Assembly (NCBI RefSeq): GCF_002179635.1
Contig: NZ_NFOE01000036.1
Location: forward strand, 1-64,000
Origin: Campylobacter jejuni
GTDB lineage: Bacteria > Campylobacterota > Campylobacteria > Campylobacterales > Campylobacteraceae
Direction: 5' to 3'
Length of the DNA stretch: 64,000 bases
This document shows positions 57,872 to 64,000 of the stretch, in pieces; positions within the stretch are counted from its first letter, which is position 1; every line of letters begins with the position of its first letter. The notes under the pieces were generated by a model, which ran no database searches, had not been told where the DNA came from, and saw nothing but the letters and a program-made list of their open reading frames with translations. The translations under genes were made by a program, and so were the position numbers.

Positions 57872-58992
57872 AGTACCTCCAAAACCTTTTCTAAGTCTTT
57901 TTTTACTAAACCAGCATGCAAAGAAAAGCGAATTCTAGCTGTATTTTTAGCCACGGTTGGCTCTTTAATAGCAGGTGCAAAAATACCATTTTCTAAAAGC
58001 TTTTGTGAAATTTCACTAGCTAGTGCATTTTGTCCTAAAATAAAAGATATCACATAAGCCTCACCTAAAACTGCACCTTTACTTGCTAAAGCATTTTTAA
58101 ACCAAGCACTTAACTCTAAAAGCTTTTTTCTTTGAGCATTAAATTCATGCAAATGCTTAAAAACATGCAAAGTCCAAGCTACATTGATAGGTGCAATAGC
58201 AGTTGAGTATATAAAGGCTCTTGCTTTGTTGATAAAAAAATCTTTCTCATCACTTATCATGCAAGCTCCCATAGAAGCTACGGCCTTACCAAAGGTAAAA
58301 ACTAAAAAATCCACTTCCTTTTCTAAGCCTAAAAATTTCACATAACCCAAACCATCATCATTAAAACACCCTATGCTATGAGCTTCGTCAATGTAAATTT
58401 TGATATTTTTAAATTCTTTTTTTAATTTTATGAATTCTTTTATAGGTGCAAAATCTCCATCCATGCTAAATAAAGCTTCACTTATGATGATGATATTTTC
58501 AAATTCTTTATGGTGTTTTTGCACTAAGCTTTGTAAATGCTTTATATCATTGTGTTTAAATCTTATAAATTTAGCCCCGCCAAGCCTTAAACCATCAATG
58601 ATACTTGCATGCACTTGTTTATCTGCTAAAAACAAAGTATTTTTAATGCTTGCTAAAGCTTGCAAACAGCTAACATTTAAGGCATAGCCGTTGTTAAAAT
58701 GCAAGATTTTTCTGCCTAATTTAGCTTCTAAAAAGCTTTCAAATTCATCAAAAATCGCATAATTTCCACTCAAGCTTCTTGAACTTGAACTAGAAAATTC
58801 AAATTCTTTTAAATGTGTTAAAAAATCTTGCTTTAATGCTTTTTCATTGCTTAAATTTAAATAATCATTGCTCGCTAAATTTAGTAATTTTTGCCCACTA
58901 TAAACGACATATTTTCCCTCATGTTTTAATGAGCGTAGAATTCTAAAATTATCTTGTTGTTTTAATGCATCTAAAATTTGTGCAATTTGCAT
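57868..58992 (-). CDS. bioF: 8-amino-7-oxononanoate synthase
   Basis: A PLP enzyme that condenses pimeloyl-ACP with alanine in biotin synthesis, 374 residues from the chosen start. The PLP lysine is in FTFGKAVASMGA. Other motifs: NDYLNLS, SSSSRSLSGN and YIDEAHSIGCF. A TTG at 58998 is in frame, but the ATG at 58992 has AGG six bases ahead. It is divergent from bioA across 130 bases. Confidence 0.94.
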   Translation of the reverse strand: MQIAQILDALKQQDNFRILRSLKHEGKYVVYSGQKLLNLASNDYLNLSNEKALKQDFLTHLKEFEFSSSSSRSLSGNYAIFDEFESFLEAKLGRKILHFNNGYALNVSCLQALASIKNTLFLADKQVHASIIDGLRLGGAKFIRFKHNDIKHLQSLVQKHHKEFENIIIISEALFSMDGDFAPIKEFIKLKKEFKNIKIYIDEAHSIGCFNDDGLGYVKFLGLEKEVDFLVFTFGKAVASMGACMISDEKDFFINKARAFIYSTAIAPINVAWTLHVFKHLHEFNAQRKKLLELSAWFKNALASKGAVLGEAYVISFILGQNALASEISQKLLENGIFAPAIKEPTVAKNTARIRFSLHAGLVKKDLEKVLEVL

Positions 58993-59122
58993 ACTCAACC
59001 TATTGTTATACTATTTAAATATTCAATTATACAAAAAATGTTAAAAGAAGTGATTGCTATTTTTAAGATAACACATAAACTTAATTGTAGTATCATTAGT
59101 AATAAAAATCAAAGAAGTAAAA

Positions 59123-60391
59123 ATGAATTTAAAAGAACTAGACTTAAAGCACATTTGGCACCCTTGCACGCAAATGAGCGATCATGAGTTTTTACCTTTA
59201 ATACCTATAAAAAAGGCTAAGGGAGTGTATTTGTATGATTTTGATGAAAAATCATACATAGACTGCATTAGCTCTTGGTGGGTAAATATCTTTGGTCATT
59301 GTAATGAATACATCAATGAAAAAATCAAAGATCAACTTCAAAATTTAGAGCATGTCTTACTTGCAGGCTTTTCACATGAGCCTATCATAAAGCTTTCACA
59401 AAGGCTTTGCAAGCTTTTACCTTTTGATAAATGCTTTTTTGCAGACAATGGTAGTTCAGCCATAGAAGTGGCTTTAAAAATGAGTTTTCAATACCACTTA
59501 AACAATGGCTCTAAAAAGGATAAATTCTTATCACTTAGCAATTCTTACCATGGTGAAACCTTAGGCGCATTAAGCGTTGGTGATGTAGCACTTTATAAAA
59601 AAACCTATGAGCCTTTACTTTTAAAAAGTATCACAACGCCTGTTCCAACAAGCAAAGACTATACAAAAGAACTCGAAATTTTAGAAAGCATTTTAAAAAA
59701 TCATCATCATGAAATTTGTGCTTTTATACTTGAGCCTTTACTTCAATGTGCGGGTAATATGCACATGTATGAGCTTGGGTATTTAGATGAGGCGATTAAA
59801 CTTGTTAAAGATTATAGTGTGCAAGTGATATTTGATGAGATAGCCACAGGTTTTGGACGCACGGGAGAGATGTTTGCGCTAGATTATTGCTCACAAAGTA
59901 TTGATTATATATGCCTTTCTAAAGGTATCACGGGTGGGTATTTACCACTTTCAGTGGTGCTTACTAAAGATAAAATTTATGAGAAATTTTATGATAGCTA
60001 TGAAAGTCAAAAGGCCTTTTTGCACTCTCACTCTTACACAGGTAATACCCTAGCTTGTGCGGCAGCTAATGCGACTTTGGATATTTTTGAAAAAGAAAAT
60101 ATCATCACAAAAAATAAAATCAAAAGTGCTTTTATAAAAACTCAATGGGAGAGTTTGAAAGAATTTGATTTTTTAGGAAATTTTAGAAATTTAGGCATGG
60201 TAAGTGCATTTGATATACAAAAAAGCAAATACCAAAGAGCAGGACTTGAAGTCTTTCAAAGAGCCTTAGAAAAAGGATTGCTTTTAAGACCGCTTGGAAA
60301 TACAATTTATTTCATGCCACCATATGTTATAAATGAAGATGAGATTGCTTATGTAGTGCAGTCTTTAAGAGAGATTTTCAAGGATTTTTGA
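59123..60391 (+). CDS. bioA: Adenosylmethionine-8-amino-7-oxononanoate aminotransferase
   Basis: Uses SAM as amino donor to make diaminopelargonate, 422 residues. Motifs: HIWHPCTQM near the N-terminus, [27 protein letters not shown], and the PLP-lysine region [14 protein letters not shown] near residue 270. AAAGAAGTAAAA precedes the ATG. Its end overlaps bioD on the other strand by 27 bases. Confidence 0.96.
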   Translation: MNLKELDLKHIWHPCTQMSDHEFLPLIPIKKAKGVYLYDFDEKSYIDCISSWWVNIFGHCNEYINEKIKDQLQNLEHVLLAGFSHEPIIKLSQRLCKLLPFDKCFFADNGSSAIEVALKMSFQYHLNNGSKKDKFLSLSNSYHGETLGALSVGDVALYKKTYEPLLLKSITTPVPTSKDYTKELEILESILKNHHHEICAFILEPLLQCAGNMHMYELGYLDEAIKLVKDYSVQVIFDEIATGFGRTGEMFALDYCSQSIDYICLSKGITGGYLPLSVVLTKDKIYEKFYDSYESQKAFLHSHSYTGNTLACAAANATLDIFEKENIITKNKIKSAFIKTQWESLKEFDFLGNFRNLGMVSAFDIQKSKYQRAGLEVFQRALEKGLLLRPLGNTIYFMPPYVINEDEIAYVVQSLREIFKDF

Positions 60392-60937
60392 AAGATTTTC
60401 ACACACTTTATCATCAAATTCTATGATAGGAATTTTAGCATAATTACTTATAAAATCCTTGCTAAAAGTATCTTGGGTTTTTAAGATCAAAGCAAGGATT
60501 TTAATATCTCTTTGTTTTAGTGCTTCTATACTTAAAAGCGTGTGATTGATACTTCCTAGATAGTCTTTTGCGACTAAAATCGTAGGGTGCTTAAATGCAC
60601 TCATATAATCAATCATTGTTTTTTCATCATCAAGGGGCGAAAAAAGCCCACCAGCTAACTCGATGATGAGTTTTTCACTTTGTGGAATTTGTATATCAAA
60701 AGCTTTATAATTTAAATTCTCTAAAATCCTACCTTTATGTGGTGAAGCAGGAGTTTGTAAAAACACACCTTCTTTGAAAATCTTAGTTTTTGGGCTAAAT
60801 TGAGCTACTATCTCGCAATCTTTTGGCATACCTGCTTGAATAAGCTTAAAATAATCAAAACCCAATTCCTTACAAATTCTAGCACTTAGATAAGTTTTGC
60901 CAACATCTGTGTCTATACCGCTAATGTATATTTTCAT
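60365..60937 (-). CDS. bioD: Dethiobiotin synthetase
   Basis: Closes the ureido ring of dethiobiotin using ATP and CO2, 190 residues. The P-loop is [15 protein letters not shown] near residue 10. The [13 protein letters not shown] stretch matches the conserved EGAGG region, with LAGG in its place. BioB, the last enzyme of the pathway, is not in the window. It is convergent with bioA and lies just after the SMR pair. Confidence 0.93.
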   Translation of the reverse strand: MKIYISGIDTDVGKTYLSARICKELGFDYFKLIQAGMPKDCEIVAQFSPKTKIFKEGVFLQTPASPHKGRILENLNYKAFDIQIPQSEKLIIELAGGLFSPLDDEKTMIDYMSAFKHPTILVAKDYLGSINHTLLSIEALKQRDIKILALILKTQDTFSKDFISNYAKIPIIEFDDKVCENLSKILENLS

Positions 60938-60944
60938 TTTAAAC

Positions 60945-61259
60945 CTATGAAAGTATTTTTAAACCCACGGTGCAAGCAATGATAAGAGCGATCAAAAAAA
61001 GCTTTAAAAAGCTTTTGCTTTCTTTATAAAAAAGCACCCCTATGATAACCCCACCTGCAGTTCCAGCTCCTGTCCATATAGAATAAGCCACACTCATAGC
61101 AATACTTTGCATGCTAAGGCTTAAAAATCCAAATGAAAAAGCAAAACATACTATCAAAGCTAAAAGGTAAAGCTTATTTTTAGTGCTTACAAGTTGCTTC
61201 ATAATAATCACACCAAAAATTTCAAAAGCAGTCGCTAAAAATAAAAAAAACCATTCCAT
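60945..61259 (-). CDS. SMR-family exporter, EmrE-like subunit
   Basis: A 104-residue inner-membrane protein with four membrane segments. The essential membrane Glu is near residue 13 ([16 protein letters not shown]). The second part has [19 protein letters not shown], a signature of small multidrug resistance proteins. It overlaps the upstream SMR gene by one base, so the two probably act as a pair. It corresponds to Cj0309c. Confidence 0.88.
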   Translation of the reverse strand: MEWFFLFLATAFEIFGVIIMKQLVSTKNKLYLLALIVCFAFSFGFLSLSMQSIAMSVAYSIWTGAGTAGGVIIGVLFYKESKSFLKLFLIALIIACTVGLKILS

Positions 61260-61606
61260 TATTTAGCTTCCTTGCTAATGATTTTAAGGCCTATGATACT
61301 TAAAAGCAAAATGGCTATTAAAGTAAGCTTGGTAATAGAGCTTGGCTCATTGAAAATAAACATCTCATTAAGCACCACTCCAACCGTGCCAATACCTACA
61401 AAAACACTATAAGCAATGCTTACTTCAAGTCTTTCGCAAGCTTTCAAAAAACATGTAAAAGATATACACACCCCAATGGCTGTTAAAGCATAATGCCAAA
61501 TTTCAGTTGAGTATTTTAAGCCACTCACCCAAAAACACTCAACCAAACCACCTAAAATCACCATAAACCAACCAAAATTAGAGCTTATTTTTGTTCTTTC
61601 TATCAT
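61259..61606 (-). CDS. SMR-family exporter, Gdx/SugE-like subunit
   Basis: A 115-residue, four-segment membrane protein. The first helix reads GGLVECFWVSGLKYS: Glu, Trp and the GLKY end match the Gdx (guanidinium exporter) pattern rather than EmrE. The partner gene downstream has the EmrE-like pattern, so a heterodimer is likely. I looked for a guanidine riboswitch in the 63 bases before it and saw no obvious one. It corresponds to Cj0310c. Confidence 0.85.
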   Translation of the reverse strand: MIERTKISSNFGWFMVILGGLVECFWVSGLKYSTEIWHYALTAIGVCISFTCFLKACERLEVSIAYSVFVGIGTVGVVLNEMFIFNEPSSITKLTLIAILLLSIIGLKIISKEAK

Positions 61607-61669
61607 AATCTACCTTTTTTCAAAAGCGCAAATTATAGCTAAATTTACAAAACAATAAGCTCTATAAAA

Positions 61670-63664
61670 TTAAATTTTCTTACTTTCTACCTCTTTTAAT
61701 ATAGATTGAGATATGTTTCCTACAGCTTTGGTAGCTTCATTTGTGAAATTAGCAATTTCTACATTTTCCTTTGTAACATCTTCTAAATTAACTATAGCAT
61801 CATTAATTTGAGTAATACTCTGTGTTTGCTCTTGCATTGATATAGAAACATCATTAACACTTTGAACTAAAATATTAACATTGGCTTCTATCTCCCCTAA
61901 GCTTTTCTCTGTTTTTTCAGCTAAATGACGTACCTCATCTGCCACCACCGCAAAACCTCTGCCATGTTCACCCGCACGTGCAGCTTCAATAGCTGCATTT
62001 AAAGCTAGCAAATTAGTTTGATCTGCTATATCTTTAATCACATTCACAATTTCTTTGATATTATCAGCTTGTGTTACTACTTCTTTTGTTTTATCCCCCA
62101 CATTTTGCATGGAAATATTGATCTGATCTACTGCATGTATTGATTTTTCAAGCGATTGAGATTGAGAATGTGTCCCATCTACTAATTTTTGCATAGATTC
62201 TTCTAGTTTTACACTTTGCAAAGTTAATTCTTTTGCAAAAGAAGAAGATGAAATAAGCATTTTTTTAATCTCATCGCCCAAAACATTTGTTGTAATTTCT
62301 ACATTACCTTTTGCATTCTGAACCTGTGTTGAAAAGTCTAATGCCTTATAACTTTCAAGCACTCTATCAAGCTCATTGATGTTAGATCCTACTTTTTCTT
62401 CTAAAACTTTTAGCATTTCATTTAGAATATTTTTCAATTCAATAAGTTGTGGATTTACTGGGTTTTTTTCAATTCTAACAGATAAATCTCCTAATTCTAT
62501 TTTCTTAACTTTTTGCACACTTTCCATCACCGCTTCTTGATCTTTGTGTAAATTACTTTGAGTATTTGCAATACTTTCGCTAATTTCACGTGCTATAATT
62601 GAAAATTCATCATTTCCTTTAAGATTAATCTTTATAGAATCCATTTGTTTTTTATAATTTAAACTATCAAAAAAACTCTCTAATGTATTTTTAATAATAA
62701 TAATCTTTTTAAGAAAATAATCTATCATTCCTCCTAAAATAGCAATAATAATCAACACAAACATTATTCCAAAAACAATTTGTGTTATCAAAAGCTTATT
62801 GAAAATATTGTCATAGTCTTTCAATGAATTTGCAGAACACAACATCATTCCATTTGTAGTGTTTAAACATACAGCTACACGTTTATCATTTTTCAATGTA
62901 TATTCAATCAAATTTGTTGGTTCATTAGGTGTTAGTCTTGCTACTTCTATAAACATTTTAATAGCATTTGCTATTTCGGTTTCTTTGTTAATATCAATAT
63001 ATCCTGAAGAATGTGCTATTAAATTTCCTTTATCATTTATTAAAAATACACTATTACTTGGTGTTATTTTTAACCCCTCAAAAGCCTTTCGCATATCATC
63101 AAGAAAAATTTCACCTGCCAATACCCCTAAGAATTTTCCATCTATTTCTATGGGAGCTGTTATGGATACAACCATTTTTTTAGTCACAACATCCACAAAT
63201 GGATCTGAAATATTAATTTTTTTAGTATCTTTTGTAAGTTTATACCACTCCCTTGTTCTAGCATCAAATCCATCTTTTTCTTGATTTAAAAAGAAATGCT
63301 TTCCTTTAGAATTAATATCCACATCAATTAAACTTCCATCCTTTTCATACCCAACATAAATAGCCGTAAAAGAGTATAAAGTAAAAACATGCTCTAAAAA
63401 ACCAGCGATATAATCTTCACTCAAATCTTTATTAGAAGTAATACTTTGAGTTATTTTTTCTATATCTTCTTTCTTAGAATTAAAATAAAGCTCGGTAAAA
63501 CTTCTACCATTTTTGACACTTTCTTGTTTTCCATGTGTAATACTTTGTAAAATATCTCTTTTAGAAGAATAATAATTTAACCCCACAAAAACCCCAAAAC
63601 CTATACACAAAATCAAAGCAGTATATATAGAAATTCTTCTTGCAATAATTGTTTTAAATATCAT
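61670..63664 (-). CDS. Methyl-accepting chemotaxis protein with dCache sensor
   Basis: A complete chemoreceptor of 664 residues. First membrane segment at about 12-30. Periplasmic dCache domain at about 40-280 with [13 protein letters not shown] near 130 and INISDPFVD after it. Second membrane segment at about 293-318. A HAMP-like region follows, then the signalling domain whose hairpin tip has [20 protein letters not shown] and [18 protein letters not shown]. There is no CheR-docking pentapeptide at the C-terminus. GGAGGTAAA precedes the ATG. The overall plan is the same as that of the partial receptor at the left edge. Confidence 0.95.
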   Translation of the reverse strand: MIFKTIIARRISIYTALILCIGFGVFVGLNYYSSKRDILQSITHGKQESVKNGRSFTELYFNSKKEDIEKITQSITSNKDLSEDYIAGFLEHVFTLYSFTAIYVGYEKDGSLIDVDINSKGKHFFLNQEKDGFDARTREWYKLTKDTKKINISDPFVDVVTKKMVVSITAPIEIDGKFLGVLAGEIFLDDMRKAFEGLKITPSNSVFLINDKGNLIAHSSGYIDINKETEIANAIKMFIEVARLTPNEPTNLIEYTLKNDKRVAVCLNTTNGMMLCSANSLKDYDNIFNKLLITQIVFGIMFVLIIIAILGGMIDYFLKKIIIIKNTLESFFDSLNYKKQMDSIKINLKGNDEFSIIAREISESIANTQSNLHKDQEAVMESVQKVKKIELGDLSVRIEKNPVNPQLIELKNILNEMLKVLEEKVGSNINELDRVLESYKALDFSTQVQNAKGNVEITTNVLGDEIKKMLISSSSFAKELTLQSVKLEESMQKLVDGTHSQSQSLEKSIHAVDQINISMQNVGDKTKEVVTQADNIKEIVNVIKDIADQTNLLALNAAIEAARAGEHGRGFAVVADEVRHLAEKTEKSLGEIEANVNILVQSVNDVSISMQEQTQSITQINDAIVNLEDVTKENVEIANFTNEATKAVGNISQSILKEVESKKI

Positions 63665-63815
63665 TTTACCTCCAATTTAACATAGTTATGTCTATTGTAA
63701 TATAACTATATAAAATATTATCTTTATATTAAATATTTTACATAAAATATAAATTATTTGTTTTGTTTTTTCACATTTATTATTTTAAATTAATTTTTAT
63801 TTAATATATATTTAA

Positions 63816-63821
63816 TATAAT
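63816..63821 (+). promoter_or_regulatory. -10 element of the exported asparaginase-like gene
   Basis: TATAAT in a T/A-rich run (TTTAATATAATACATAG), 29 bases before the ATG at 63850. Confidence 0.6.
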
Positions 63822-63849
63822 ACATAGCTTACAAAAAAAGGAGATAAAT

Positions 63850-64000
63850 ATGAAATTTTTAGCAGGTAGCAAAAAAGCTTTATTAGTATTAGCTAGTTTA
63901 GCATTTTTAACAAGCAATAATACTTTTGCAAAAGATTTTGAGCCTATTATCGTTATACACGGTGGGACAAGTGGCTTAGGACTTACTAAAGAAGAATTTA
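63850..64000 (+). CDS. Exported isoaspartyl peptidase / L-asparaginase-like protein (N-terminus only)
   Basis: The first 50 codons of a gene that runs off the right edge. A signal peptide is clear: Lys-rich start, hydrophobic LLVLASLAFL, and a likely cut after NTFA. The mature start FEPIIVIHGGTSGLGLTKEE matches the N-terminus of Ntn-hydrolase isoaspartyl peptidases/asparaginases (IxIHGGAG), not that of type II asparaginases (TGGTIA). It would release aspartate from isoaspartyl peptides or asparagine in the periplasm. AAAGGAGATAA precedes the ATG. Catalytic Thr lies outside the window. Confidence 0.65.
   Translation, partial: MKFLAGSKKALLVLASLAFLTSNNTFAKDFEPIIVIHGGTSGLGLTKEEF

Noticed and set aside
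63682..63709. ATAGTTAT / ATAACTAT inverted repeat upstream of the chemoreceptor, considered as an operator
   Set aside because: Only eight A/T-rich bases per arm with a 12-base loop; chance is likely in such DNA.

Overview
The window is chromosomal DNA of a thermotolerant Campylobacter, most likely a C. lari-group species. The DNA is very A/T-rich. Gene content and local gene order match blocks I know from C. jejuni (ndk-rpmF-plsX-fabH, motAB-polA, fliFGH-dxs-perR, cheVAW, bioCGFAD), but the blocks are rearranged, genes such as panBCD are absent, and trpB stands alone. The genus assignment is firm; the species group is inference. All C. jejuni locus numbers quoted (Cj0281 and so on) are recalled from memory, not searched. 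No rRNA, tRNA, insertion sequence, prophage or CRISPR array was seen, and no intergenic gap exceeds about 300 bases.

Layout. 1-1019: the N-terminal part of a chemoreceptor that runs off the left edge. 1.2-5.3 kb: ahpC, divergent from fdxA, then the ndk / DUF177 / rpmF / plsX / fabH operon. 5.3-9.5 kb: polA-motA-motB on the minus strand; motB ends in a tract of ten G. 9.6-12.4 kb: an MHS-type transporter, a nucleoside hydrolase and a small DedA-like membrane protein. 12.4-13.8 kb: a solitary trpB behind a possible Trp-containing leader peptide. 13.8-33.0 kb: a near-continuous minus-strand cluster from rplY to uvrA (rplY, pth, lptG-like, lysA, HAD, pheA, hisC, fliF, fliG, fliH, dxs, perR, unknown, ubiE, xseA, serC, uvrA), with an internal promoter before perR. 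33.0-33.9 kb: a divergent two-gene cassette, an XRE regulator and a GRDP-like protein, sharing a palindromic operator. 33.9-41.6 kb: lpxB-greA-lpxH-like-cheV-cheA-cheW-serB-tal.

The most interesting region is the accessory block at 41.6-53.9 kb. A type III restriction-modification locus is split: mod is followed by a SLATT membrane protein and a SMODS-type CD-NTase, which together form a minimal type I CBASS, and then by res. A perfect 15-bp inverted repeat lies in the gap before res. The res stop codon overlaps the lpxB start, so the defence genes sit at the head of the lipid A / chemotaxis operon. Next to it is a complete cytolethal distending toxin operon (cdtABC), followed by pepT, dcuC and pepE.

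53.9-64.0 kb: the surE-tcdA-GNAT-blaOXA operon, the biotin genes bioC-bioG-bioF / bioA / bioD, a pair of SMR exporters (one Gdx-like), a full-length chemoreceptor, and the start of an exported asparaginase / isoaspartyl peptidase at the right edge.
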